Translations under genes and position numbers: made by a program
In this document: positions 1 through 7,250 of the stretch, piece by piece
How the letters are laid out: each line of letters begins with the position of its first letter
Numbering within the stretch: position 1 is the first letter of the stretch
Notes under the pieces: model-generated
What the model was told of the DNA's origin: nothing
The model's input: only the letters and a program-made list of their open reading frames with translations
Database searches by the model: none
Assembly: GCF_012396125.1 (NCBI RefSeq)
Contig: NZ_JAAXOX010000005.1
Span: 1 to 64,000, forward strand
Source: Cellulomonas denverensis
GTDB lineage: Bacteria > Actinomycetota > Actinomycetes > Actinomycetales > Cellulomonadaceae
Direction of reading: 5' to 3'
DNA: 64,000 nt

Positions 1-1523
1 GTGTGGTCGTGGCGGCACAGGGGCCCGAGGTTGGTCGCGGCGGTGGTGCCGGGCGGGGGTGGTGGTTGCCCGGGTGGTGTGGGGGGTGGGCCGTTGAACT
101 CGATGGTGTGGTCCAGGTCGCATCTGGTTGCGGGGACGTCGCATCCGGGTCGTGCGCAGCGCCGGTCGCGTGCTCGCACGTGGGCGGCCAGGGGGTCTGG
201 TGGCCGGTAGCGGCGTCGTCCGACGTCCAGGACGGCCCCGGTCTGGGGGTCGGTGACCAGCCGCCGCCAGGTCGCCCCGGCAGCGAACGCGGCCTGGCGG
301 GCTTGGTCGGCGTCGACCGGTCCGATGCCGTGCAGGTCGCCGGGGCGTTCGTCCAGGCCGAGCAGGGTGGTCAACGCGACGGTGACGTGCACGGTGGTCG
401 CACCGTGCGGGCGGGTACAGGTGCCCGCGCTGGCCGGTCGATGGGTGGGCGCGCCCGCGTCCTGGGTGCCTGCATCGGAACCCGCGCCCTTGCCCGCCCC
501 TGCACCCGTGTCCGGGTCGGTGCCCGGGGTCCGGCGCTCGACCGTGTCCGCGCTGTCGGGTCCGGCCAGTGTCGCCCGGCCGACCGGGCCGTCGAGGTCG
601 GTGGTCCAGGGTGGTGGTCCGAGGACCAGGTCGCGTAGCCCGTCGGCGCGTAGTTGGTCCAGGGTGCGGGGGTCGCCGGCGGTGCGGGCGGTGCGGGCCG
701 CGGTGTCCAGCAGCCCATCGATGCGGGCGGCGTCCACGGCGGGTAGCACCCACCACATCCCGGCCATCCCGTCGGCGAGCAGCATCGGGTGGGTGACGCG
801 GCGGGTGCGGCGGGCGCGGCGGTGCTGATCGGCCGCGTAGGCCCCACCGACCTCGACCAACACCCGGTCCACGTCCCGGCGCAGCTGGGTCACCGTGCGC
901 CGCCCGGCCTCGGGCAACACGCGTTCTTGGACTTCGATCATGACTTCGGCGTCCATGCCGTGGAGCCGGTCGACCAGGACCCGGGCGCGGCGGGCGTCGA
1001 CCTGCCCGCCCGCCAACGCCTCACCAACCGGGTGCAGGATCCCTTCGAACGCCACACCTGAGTCCACGAGTCTCGCAGTGGCCTGCCTGGATTCGGCCAA
1101 CCGCATCGCCAACTCATCAGCGGCCACGCACCCGTCCTGCATCCGGGTGCTCGGTGACCCGGTCGGGCGCATCGAGTCCCGGTGCGCCAGCGTCGCGGCC
1201 CACGCGGCGGCCTTCGCCTCGGCCCAGGCGGCCATCCGGCGGGCCGCGGCGACCATCTCGACCGCCTCATCGTCAGTCAACGAGTCCGCCGGGACCGTGT
1301 CGAGCAACGTCGCCAGCGACGGGCCGGGGGCCACGGTGGCGAGTTTGCGTGCCCACGCGGTCACACCATCGCCACGCTCCGGGGCGTCCTGGGGTGGGGT
1401 GGGTGGGGCGAGTAGCAGGTCCCACACGGCCTGATCGGGCTCGGCGGCCACCATCGCGGACCCGGGCAACCCGAGCACACCGGACGTGGTGTCCGGGTCG
1501 TGTTCGCGCAGGTCAAGTCCCAT
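1..1523 (-). CDS. DUF222 / HNH endonuclease-domain protein (13E12 family), 3' end beyond window
   Basis: The frame opens at ATG 1523 and stays open to the left edge, about 507 codons, so the C-terminus is missing. The central part has the DUF222 signature (ADGMAGMWWVLPAVDAARIDG, then TLDQLRADGLRDLVLG). Near the edge it enters an HNH motif: CDLDHTIEFN, a proline-rich insert, and TNLGPLCRHDH. Cysteines before this motif (RRCARPGCDVPATRCDLDH) fit a structural zinc site. This family is abundant and multicopy in Actinobacteria (the mycobacterial 13E12 repeats). It is a predicted nuclease, sometimes mobile-element related, with no established role. A TAGTGT hexamer at 1530-1535 on the minus strand lies 6 nt before the ATG, suggesting a leaderless mRNA. 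The octamer repeat tract at 1559-1630 lies just upstream. Confidence 0.85.
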   Translation of the reverse strand, partial: MGLDLREHDPDTTSGVLGLPGSAMVAAEPDQAVWDLLLAPPTPPQDAPERGDGVTAWARKLATVAPGPSLATLLDTVPADSLTDDEAVEMVAAARRMAAWAEAKAAAWAATLAHRDSMRPTGSPSTRMQDGCVAADELAMRLAESRQATARLVDSGVAFEGILHPVGEALAGGQVDARRARVLVDRLHGMDAEVMIEVQERVLPEAGRRTVTQLRRDVDRVLVEVGGAYAADQHRRARRTRRVTHPMLLADGMAGMWWVLPAVDAARIDGLLDTAARTARTAGDPRTLDQLRADGLRDLVLGPPPWTTDLDGPVGRATLAGPDSADTVERRTPGTDPDTGAGAGKGAGSDAGTQDAGAPTHRPASAGTCTRPHGATTVHVTVALTTLLGLDERPGDLHGIGPVDADQARQAAFAAGATWRRLVTDPQTGAVLDVGRRRYRPPDPLAAHVRARDRRCARPGCDVPATRCDLDHTIEFNGPPPTPPGQPPPPPGTTAATNLGPLCRHDH

Positions 1524-1529
1524 GTCACG

Positions 1530-1535
1530 ACACTA
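1530..1535 (-). promoter_or_regulatory. Putative -10 box of leaderless DUF222/HNH gene
   Basis: TAGTGT on the minus strand, 6 nt upstream of ATG 1523. The same TANNNT-to-start spacing recurs at many genes in this window. Confidence 0.45.
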
Positions 1536-1558
1536 GACCCCACCACTGACACTCCTCC

Positions 1559-1740
1559 GCGAACCCGCGCCCCCGCGAACCCGCGAACCCGCGAACCCGC
1601 GAACCCGCGAACCCGCGAACCCGCGAACCCGCGACCCGGTGACCCCGCGACCCCGTGAGCCGGTGACCCCGTGAGCCGGTGACCCCGCGACCCGGTGACC
1701 CCCGCGAGCCGGCGATCCCCTGACCCCGCGACCCCGCGAA
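1559..1740. repeat. GC-rich tandem octamer array with degenerate flank
   Basis: Seven perfect consecutive copies of the octamer gcgaaccc fill 1575-1630. One more copy at 1559-1566 and a degenerate unit (gcgccccc) precede them. From 1631 to about 1740 the array decays into alternating gaccccgcg, gagccggt and gaccccgt units. It lies just upstream of the putative -10 box of the DUF222/HNH gene and downstream of the GNAT-like gene. It is noncoding in the chosen annotation. Copy number probably varies by slippage, which is an inference. Confidence 0.85.
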
Positions 1741-1766
1741 GGCGCAGCGCCGCGCACTGCTGACCG

Positions 1767-1868
1767 GTGGGTCGGTTCGGCCGTCGGGTAGCGGCGCTGA
1801 CGACCGGGTCGGCTCGGCCGTCGGGTCGCGCGGCGGGCTACCGGGCGGGCTCTGCCGTCGGGTCGCGC
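1767..1868. repeat. Imperfect direct repeats at the 3' end of the GNAT-like gene
   Basis: A roughly 20-bp motif with core tcggccgtcgggt occurs at about 1770-1790 and 1808-1828, with a third, diverged copy at about 1843-1868. The last copy overlaps the C-terminal codons of the acyltransferase gene (RDPTAEPAR). The gene-free interval 1524-1837 therefore consists mainly of simple repeats. Confidence 0.6.
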
Positions 1869-3265
1869 TGGTCGCGGCGTGGTCCGGTCTCGGCGCCGTC
1901 CCGTCGGTGGCGTGCCGCCGCCGCAGCCCCGCTGGACGGACGGTTGGTCCCGGCCGCGCTGGCGGGTCGAAGGCTCGCCGCAGCCGGAGCAGCGGCATCC
2001 AACTGAAGGTCGCCCCCGGTCTCCCGCTCCGGGCCCGCCGCCGTCCCCCCTCGCCCCCGGAGCCGCGCGGCCACCGCCGCACCTCCGCTGCGTACCCGCC
2101 CCACCGCAGCCCGGCCCTCGTCGCGCGTCCGCCCGGCGATCGCGCCGGCCCGCACCGCCCACGGCCAGCCGGCGACCACCAGCCTCGGCAGTGCGCCACC
2201 GGTGGCGACCAGCACGTCGACCTGTTCGCGACGGTCGGGGAACAGTCGCGCGCCGACGGCGTACCGGGCGTCGAAGCCGGGGTCGAACAGGGGCGCGTCG
2301 GTGCGGGTGAACACGTGGGTGAGCGCGGCCAGGCGACCGAGCGCGCCGGGGCTGAACCGGCCGTGCTCCTCGGCGAAGGCGTCCAGGAAGCCGAAGTAGG
2401 AGTCGCCGGAGCGCAGCAGGTAGCCGATCCAGAGCGTGCGGTCCCCGGCGCTCAACCGGAAGCCGAGCAGGTCGCCGTCCTTCCGGAAGTCGCCGGTGAC
2501 GTCGCGGAACCAGCGTTCGCGGGCCGGGTGTTGTCGCAGGGACGCGCCGGCGGCGGTCTGGCCCTTCCAACCGGCGTGCTGGAAGGCGATGAACTCGTCG
2601 TCCAGGGCGGGGTCGTCGCACACGACCTGGACCGTGGCGGGGGCGCCGAGGTCCCGGGCGATGCCGCGCAGTCGGCGCCGGGCGTTCTTCGCGTCGTCGG
2701 GGGTGAGGTGCCCGAGCAGGAGGGGCAGCGGGCCGGGTTCGGGGCCGTCGGGGGAGGCGGCGAGGACGGTGTGGCGGCGCGCGATCGGGGCGAGGTCGCG
2801 GCGGCGTTCGGTCCGGGCGATCCGGGTGCGGGTGCAGGTGGCGGTCAGGGCGTCGGCGACCGGGCCGGTGGTGGGCAGGTGCTGGAGCTGGACCAGACCG
2901 GGCAGTCCACCGGCGCGCAGGCCGCCGAGCAGGGCGTGCAGAGCGGAGGCGGGGCGGTCCGGGTCGAGCAGCGGGTGGTGCCGGTCGGCGTGGGTGGTCA
3001 TGAAGGCGCCGCCGGTGGTGGTGGTCCGCCAGGGCAGGTGTGGGTGCACGGGTTTGGTGGTGACGGCCAGGACGCCGTGCCATCGGTCGTCGTCCTGGGC
3101 GATCACCAGCCGGAGGTCGGCGGTCTCGGGGAAGGCACGGCGTGCGGTGCCGAGGAACCGGGGGTCGAGGTAGGCGTTCGGCTCGACGGCGCGATCGGCC
3201 AGGTGCTGCCATGCCGACAGGTCCGCCGGTGTGAGCCGGTCGAGGTCGAGGATCCGTGTGCGCAC
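1838..3265 (-). CDS. GNAT-like acyltransferase (CelD/BcsL-type) family protein
   Basis: 475 aa from GTG 3265, preceded by GGGGG. The N-terminal 300 or so residues resemble the actinobacterial GNAT/CelD-like fold. Examples are RRAFPETADLRLVIAQDDDR, the repeated aromatic blocks, and WIGYLLRSGDSYFGFLDAF followed by LAALTHVFTRTDAPLFDPG. These proteins transfer acyl groups from CoA or aminoacyl donors; the substrate here is unknown. From about residue 340 the chain becomes a low-complexity Ala/Gly/Arg tail that runs into the direct repeats near 1838-1868. That tail may be unstructured, or an extension created by repeat expansion. No signal peptide or membrane segment is visible. The family call is moderate and the function is not known. 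Confidence 0.6.
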   Translation of the reverse strand: MRTRILDLDRLTPADLSAWQHLADRAVEPNAYLDPRFLGTARRAFPETADLRLVIAQDDDRWHGVLAVTTKPVHPHLPWRTTTTGGAFMTTHADRHHPLLDPDRPASALHALLGGLRAGGLPGLVQLQHLPTTGPVADALTATCTRTRIARTERRRDLAPIARRHTVLAASPDGPEPGPLPLLLGHLTPDDAKNARRRLRGIARDLGAPATVQVVCDDPALDDEFIAFQHAGWKGQTAAGASLRQHPARERWFRDVTGDFRKDGDLLGFRLSAGDRTLWIGYLLRSGDSYFGFLDAFAEEHGRFSPGALGRLAALTHVFTRTDAPLFDPGFDARYAVGARLFPDRREQVDVLVATGGALPRLVVAGWPWAVRAGAIAGRTRDEGRAAVGRVRSGGAAVAARLRGRGGTAAGPERETGGDLQLDAAAPAAASLRPASAAGTNRPSSGAAAAARHRRDGAETGPRRDQRDPTAEPAR

Positions 3266-3515
3266 TGTCTGCCCCCTGGGTTGCCGCCGCGCGAATGGCT
3301 GGACCGTACGGGTGGATCATGACGGAGAACCAGGGCCGGACGGGGGTACAGATCGGGTGAAAACGGACGCCTGCGCAGATCGCCCGTCTCGCTAGACGAG
3401 CGCTCTCGGGCCGCCAGCATTGCTGTGACCTGCACAAACAGCCAGTTCACAGGATCCGCGGCCCGCGCCATGTCCACCATCCGGACGGATGTCTCAACTC
3501 GCCCGAACCGGTTGC

Positions 3516-3521
3516 TACCGT
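3516..3521 (+). promoter_or_regulatory. Putative -10 box for the metNIQ leader transcript
   Basis: TACCGT lies 7 nt before ATG 3529. This spacing would make the leader ORF the very first codons of the mRNA. The -35 region is weak by eye. Confidence 0.45.
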
Positions 3522-3528
3522 CCCCGCC

Positions 3529-3612
3529 ATGAGCCGCAGCGGACGCCACCCCCAGCGTCGCTGCTGCATGCCCATGGGCCTGATGGTCCGTGGTCGCTGT
3601 TGTCGGTTCTGA
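3529..3612 (+). CDS. Cys/Met-rich 27-aa leader peptide upstream of metNIQ
   Basis: ATG 3529 to TGA 3610-3612 encodes 27 residues with two Cys-Cys pairs (positions 12-13 and 24-25) and internal Met at 14, 16 and 19; the core reads RRCCMPMGLMVRGRCC. No Shine-Dalgarno precedes it, but TACCGT sits 7 nt upstream, which fits leaderless translation. It ends 93 nt before metN, with a hairpin between (3624-3640). Short leaderless ORFs rich in cysteine codons are known cysteine-responsive attenuators in mycobacteria. The same logic for sulfur amino-acid supply is inferred here. The base composition alone does not prove translation. Confidence 0.55.
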   Translation: MSRSGRHPQRRCCMPMGLMVRGRCCRF

Positions 3613-3623
3613 CCCGACCCTGA

Positions 3624-3640
3624 GGCCGTGACCCACGGCC
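3624..3640 (+). promoter_or_regulatory. Hairpin between leader ORF and metN
   Basis: GGCCGTG (3624-3630), a 3-nt loop, and CACGGCC (3634-3640) form a perfect 7-bp stem starting 12 nt after the leader stop codon. It has no T-run, so it could be an attenuator structure or incidental. The metN ribosome site (gagagg, about 3694-3700) follows. Confidence 0.4.
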
Positions 3641-3705
3641 CGGCACCCGTGTGTGCGTGCCCCGCGTCCTGGTTCGACGCCCCCGACCCTGCCTGAGAGG
3701 GCCCC

Positions 3706-4698
3706 ATGTCAGCTCCGCGCATCCAGATCTCCGGCCTGCGCAAGGTCTACGGCTCCGGCGACCGTGCCGTCGTCGCGCTGGACGGTGTCGACCTCGCGGT
3801 GCGCCCGGGGGAGATCCACGGCGTGGTCGGCCGGTCCGGCGCGGGCAAGTCGACCCTGATCCGCTGCCTCACCCTGCTGGAGCGTCCCACCGCAGGCAGT
3901 GTGGTCGTCGACGGCGTCGATCTGTCCACGCTGTCCGAGCAGAAGCTGCGCACGGCGCGCCGGGCGATCGGCCTGGTGTTCCAGCACGTGAATCTGCTCG
4001 ACTCGCGCACCATCGCCGCGAACGTCGCCTACCCGCTGGAGATCGCCGGGGTCGGGCGTGGGGAGCGCCGCCGCCGGGCGCAGGAGCTGCTGGAGCTGGT
4101 CGGCCTCGGCGACCGGGCGGACGCCTACCCGGCGCAGTTGTCCGGTGGGCAGCGGCAGCGGGTCGGCATCGCCCGGGCACTGGCCGCCGAGCCCGCGGTG
4201 CTGCTCTGCGACGAGCCGACCTCGGCGCTGGACGGGGAGACCACCCGGCAGATCCTGGCGCTGGTCCGCGAGCTACGAGACCGGCTGGGCATCTCGGTGA
4301 TCGTGATCACGCACGAGATGGCGGTGGTCCGGCAGGTCTGCGACACCGTGACGCTGTTGGACGGCGGCCGGGTGGCGCAGCACGGGGCGGTGCGGGACGT
4401 GGTCGCCGATCACGGCAGCCGGCTGGCCCGGGAGCTGATCCCGGTGCCGGAGCTGCCGGTGGGGGCGGAGCGGTCGCTGCTGGAGGTGAGCTTCGACGAC
4501 GGGCACACGCCGGTGCGCGAGGTGCTCGCGGTGGTCGCCGGACTGGGTGCCGGGGTGGAGGTCGCCGCCGGCGCGATCGAGCAGGTGGCCGGCCGCAGTG
4601 TCGGCCGGTTGCAGTTGGACGTGCCCGCCGCCGGCCGGGACCAGGTGCTCACCGCCCTGCACGCCGCCGGCCTGACGACCACGGAGGCGGCCCGATGA
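3706..4698 (+). CDS. metN: Methionine ABC importer, ATP-binding subunit MetN
   Basis: 330 aa. It hydrolyses ATP to drive methionine uptake with MetI and MetQ. Walker A is GRSGAGKST at about residue 43, the Q-loop is VFQHVNLLD, the signature is LSGGQRQR, Walker B is VLLCDEPTSALD, and the switch His is in VITHEMAVV. The last 80 or so residues form a C-terminal NIL (ACT-like) domain, which in E. coli MetN binds methionine and inhibits transport. ATG 3706 follows gagagg at good spacing. The stop overlaps the metI start (ATGA), so translation is coupled. The operon metN-metI-metQ is complete. The upstream Cys/Met leader peptide suggests sulfur-amino-acid control. D- and L-methionine are the family substrates. 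Confidence 0.95.
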   Translation: MSAPRIQISGLRKVYGSGDRAVVALDGVDLAVRPGEIHGVVGRSGAGKSTLIRCLTLLERPTAGSVVVDGVDLSTLSEQKLRTARRAIGLVFQHVNLLDSRTIAANVAYPLEIAGVGRGERRRRAQELLELVGLGDRADAYPAQLSGGQRQRVGIARALAAEPAVLLCDEPTSALDGETTRQILALVRELRDRLGISVIVITHEMAVVRQVCDTVTLLDGGRVAQHGAVRDVVADHGSRLARELIPVPELPVGAERSLLEVSFDDGHTPVREVLAVVAGLGAGVEVAAGAIEQVAGRSVGRLQLDVPAAGRDQVLTALHAAGLTTTEAAR

Positions 4699-5372
4699 GC
4701 TGGTGGCAGGAGCTGATCGACAACCCGGTGATCCAGCAGAAGTTCCCCGAGGCGACGCTGGAGACCGTGTACATGGTCGGGCTGTCCGGCATCCTGACCG
4801 GCCTGCTCGGGATCCCGCTCGGACTGTTGCTGCACGCCAGCTCCAGCGGAGGGCTGACCCCGAACCGCCCGGTGAACGCGGTGGTCGGCTTCCTGGCGAA
4901 CATCATCCGGTCGATGCCGTTCCTGATCCTGATGATCGCGCTGATCCCGTTCACCCGGTTCGTCGTGGGCACCACCCTGCAGTGGCAGGCGGCCGTGGTG
5001 CCGCTGACCATCGGCGCGGTGCCGTTCTACGCCCGGCTGGTCGAGACCGCGGTGCGGGACGTCAACCCGGGCAAGGTCGAGGCCGCCCGGGTGATGGGCG
5101 CGACCCGGCTCAACATCGTGCGGCATGTGCTGCTCCGGGAGGCGCTGCCCGCCCTGGTGTCCAGCTACACCGTCACTGTCATCGCCCTGCTCGGCTACTC
5201 GGCCATGGCGGGCGTGATCGGCGCGGGTGGCCTCGGCGCCCTCGCCATCTCCTACGGCTACCAGCGCTTCGACAACGGCGTGATGTTCGCCTGCGTCGCC
5301 GTGCTGGTGGTCATGGTCGTGGTCGTCCAAGCCGTGGGCGATCACCTGGCCCGGCGGCTCGACCACCGCTGA
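4695..5372 (+). CDS. metI: Methionine ABC importer permease MetI
   Basis: 225 aa, starting ATG 4695 inside the metN stop codon. It is an integral membrane protein with about five hydrophobic segments. The EAA loop for contact with MetN is VEAARVMGATRLNIVRHVLLREALP. The C-terminal segment YSAMAGVIGAGGLGALAISYGYQRF is typical of MetI. It forms the homodimeric channel of the MetNI importer. Length matches the family (about 217 aa in E. coli). It is followed 39 nt later by metQ with its own strong ribosome site. Confidence 0.95.
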   Translation: MSWWQELIDNPVIQQKFPEATLETVYMVGLSGILTGLLGIPLGLLLHASSSGGLTPNRPVNAVVGFLANIIRSMPFLILMIALIPFTRFVVGTTLQWQAAVVPLTIGAVPFYARLVETAVRDVNPGKVEAARVMGATRLNIVRHVLLREALPALVSSYTVTVIALLGYSAMAGVIGAGGLGALAISYGYQRFDNGVMFACVAVLVVMVVVVQAVGDHLARRLDHR

Positions 5373-5411
5373 GGCTGCGCTGTCCGCACACCACCAACCG
5401 TCCGGGAGGAC

Positions 5412-6260
5412 ATGATGAGGAAGACCTGGGGAGCCATCGCTCTCGCTGCCGCCACCACGCTCGCCCTGACGGCCTGCTCCAGCGACTCGGGCACCGAGGA
5501 CACCGAGACCGCCGGCTCCACCGAGGGCGGCGTCACCAGTCTCACGATCGGCGCCAGCCCGACCCCGCACGCGGAGATCCTGGAGTTCGTGCAGGACAAC
5601 CTCGCCGCGGACGCCGGCCTGGACCTGACGATCGAGACCTACGACGACTACGTGCTGCCGAACACCGCGCTGTCCGAGGGTGACATCGACGCCAACTACT
5701 TCCAGCACCTGCCGTACTACACCGCGCAGGTCGAGGAGCAGGGCTACGACTTCGACCACTTCGAGGGCATCCACATCGAGCCGTACGCGGTGTACTCCAA
5801 CACCTACGACGACATCGACGCGGTGCCGGACGGTGCGAAGTTCGGCATCACCAACGACCCGGGCAACCAGGCGCGTGCGCTGGACCTGCTGGCCAAGAAC
5901 GACCTGATCACCCTGGCCGACACCGGTGACGCCGACCCGACCCTGCTGGACATCGAGGACAACCCGAAGAACTTCGAGTTCATCGAGACCGCCCCGGAGT
6001 CCCTGGTCCGCGCGCTGGACGACGTGGACCTGGCGATCATCAACGGCAACTACGCCCTGGAGGCCGGTCTGAACCCGGTCGAGGACTCGCTGCTGATCGA
6101 GTCCGGCGAGGACAACCCCTACGCCAACTTCCTGGCGGTCCGCGCCGAGGACAAGGACAACCCGGCGCTGGTGAAGCTGGACGAGCTGCTGCACTCCGAC
6201 GAGGTCAAGGCCTTCATCGAGGAGCGGTGGCCGGACGGAGAGGTGCTGCCGGCGTTCTGA
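5412..6260 (+). CDS. metQ: Methionine-binding lipoprotein MetQ (NlpA family)
   Basis: 282 aa. The lipoprotein signal is MMRKTWGAIALAAATTLALTAC, with the lipidated Cys at the lipobox LTAC. The mature protein starts with a Ser/Asp/Glu-rich linker and then the NlpA fold. Recognisable parts are TIGASPTPHAEILEFVQ, NYFQHLPYY, GIHIEPYAVYS, ITNDPGNQARALDLL and INGNYALEAGL. It captures methionine outside the membrane and delivers it to MetNI. GGGAGGA precedes ATG 5412; a second ATG at 5415 is possible. The mature protein is strongly acidic. A 15-bp terminator hairpin follows at 6283. Confidence 0.95.
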   Translation: MMRKTWGAIALAAATTLALTACSSDSGTEDTETAGSTEGGVTSLTIGASPTPHAEILEFVQDNLAADAGLDLTIETYDDYVLPNTALSEGDIDANYFQHLPYYTAQVEEQGYDFDHFEGIHIEPYAVYSNTYDDIDAVPDGAKFGITNDPGNQARALDLLAKNDLITLADTGDADPTLLDIEDNPKNFEFIETAPESLVRALDDVDLAIINGNYALEAGLNPVEDSLLIESGEDNPYANFLAVRAEDKDNPALVKLDELLHSDEVKAFIEERWPDGEVLPAF

Positions 6261-6282
6261 TCCACGCCTGGACGCGCACATG

Positions 6283-6321
6283 CACTGCCCCGGCCGCGAG
6301 GGGGAAGCGGCCGGGGCAGTG
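6283..6321 (+). terminator. Terminator-like hairpin after metQ
   Basis: A perfect 15-bp inverted repeat: CACTGCCCCGGCCGC (6283-6297) and its complement (6307-6321), with a 9-nt loop. There is no T-run, which is common in this GC-rich DNA. It ends the metNIQ operon, just before the antiterminator gene. Confidence 0.75.
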
Positions 6322-6363
6322 TCATGTCTGGACCCGGGCGCCCGGAGATGCCACGGTTCCTGG

Positions 6364-7209
6364 GTGCGGGTGACGAAGGTCTTCAACAACAACGCGGTGC
6401 TCGGCCTGGACCCAGCGGGCGGTGAACGGGTGCTGCTGGGCACCGGGATCGGCTTCGGGGTGCGTCCCGGCGACCCGGTCGACCCGGCGCTGATCGGCAA
6501 GACCTTCGTGCCCAGCCACGCCACCCCGCCCGAGCGGCTGGTCCGGTTGCTCGCCGACATCCCCGCCGAGGACCTCGACCTCGCCGCCGCGGTGCTGGAC
6601 GACGTGCAGGAAGTGCTCGGCCCGGATGCCGCCGCGCACGTCCTGCTGCCGCTGGCCGACCACCTGAGCTTCGCGCTGCGCCGGATGCGGGAGGGCGCCC
6701 CGGCGATCGAGTATCCGCTGCAGTGGGAGGTGCCCACGCTGTACCCGGCGGAGGTGGCGCTGGCGCGGCGGGCGCTGCGGGTGATCGAGCACGCCCGGGG
6801 CGTGCGGCTGCCGGAGGCCGAGGCGGTGCCGGTGGCGCTGCACTTCGTCAACGCCCAGCTCGGCACGACCGACATGGCGCAGACCGTCCAGCTCACCCGG
6901 CTGCTGACCGAGGTGCTGGAGCTGATCGGCGAGGACCTCGGCGCCCGGATCGACCCGGACTCGCCGGCGACCGCCCGGTTCATCACCCACCTGCGTTACC
7001 TGGTGGTCGACCTCCGTGCCGCCCGGTCGCCCCGGGTCGAGGCGGACGACCAGATGGGCGCGGCCCTCCGGGAGGCCCGGCCGCGGGAGTGGGCCTGCGC
7101 GGAGCGGGTCGCGGCGCTGGTGGGGCGGCGGGCCGGCCGGGAGGTCGACCCGGCGGAGGTGCCGCTGCTGGTGCTGCACGTGGACCGGCTGGCGGCGGAG
7201 GCGCGGTGA
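6364..7209 (+). CDS. LicT/BglG/SacT-family transcriptional antiterminator with two PRDs
   Basis: 281 aa from GTG 6364, chosen because it places the CAT RNA-binding domain exactly at the N-terminus (VRVTKVFNNNAVLGLD, compare LicT). CAT covers about residues 1-55. PRD1 follows with its two histidines in PLADHLSFALRR and VPVALHFVNAQ; PRD2 has RFITHLRYLVVDLRAARS and PLLVLHVDRL. Such proteins bind an RAT element to prevent termination. They are tuned by PTS phosphorylation of the PRD histidines, all four of which appear kept. No PTS permease or beta-glucosidase gene lies nearby, so the target operon must be elsewhere. Length matches LicT (277 aa). Confidence 0.9.
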   Translation: MRVTKVFNNNAVLGLDPAGGERVLLGTGIGFGVRPGDPVDPALIGKTFVPSHATPPERLVRLLADIPAEDLDLAAAVLDDVQEVLGPDAAAHVLLPLADHLSFALRRMREGAPAIEYPLQWEVPTLYPAEVALARRALRVIEHARGVRLPEAEAVPVALHFVNAQLGTTDMAQTVQLTRLLTEVLELIGEDLGARIDPDSPATARFITHLRYLVVDLRAARSPRVEADDQMGAALREARPREWACAERVAALVGRRAGREVDPAEVPLLVLHVDRLAAEAR

Positions 7210-7220
7210 GCTGGTAGCGC

Positions 7221-7250
7221 TGATACGGGTGATGGCGTATCGTTGATACG
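7221..7250 (+). promoter_or_regulatory. Operator/promoter palindromes at the TetR-SDR operon
   Basis: CGTATC GTT GATACG (7236-7250) is a perfect 6-3-6 palindrome whose last G is the first base of the GTG start. An upstream GATAC half-site at 7222-7226 forms a second inverted pair with GTATC at 7237-7241. TATCGT (7238-7243) lies 6 nt before the start and could be the -10 box. Repressor binding here would block the promoter directly; autoregulation by the TetR protein is inferred. Confidence 0.6.

Noticed and set aside
1559..1740. CRISPR-like repeat array
   Set aside because: Units are 8 bp in direct tandem with no unique spacers, and there are no cas genes.
1533..3437. A 634-codon minus-strand frame overlapping the GNAT-like gene
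   Set aside because: Pro/Arg-dominated translation with no domain. The 1838-3265 frame has the recognisable fold.
3613..3705. SAM or TPP riboswitch upstream of metN
   Set aside because: Short matches such as cccggcaccc and gcctgagagg exist, but the conserved core elements and helices of S-box, SAM-IV or TPP switches are absent.
6261..6363. RAT antiterminator element for the LicT-like protein
   Set aside because: Only the symmetric metQ terminator hairpin is present; no RAT-like interrupted stem overlaps it.
4410..6986. A very long open frame (858 codons) on the minus strand across metN to the antiterminator
   Set aside because: It is antisense to metI, metQ and licT-type genes with strong family motifs, and its translation is low-complexity. 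It reflects GC-rich codon bias.
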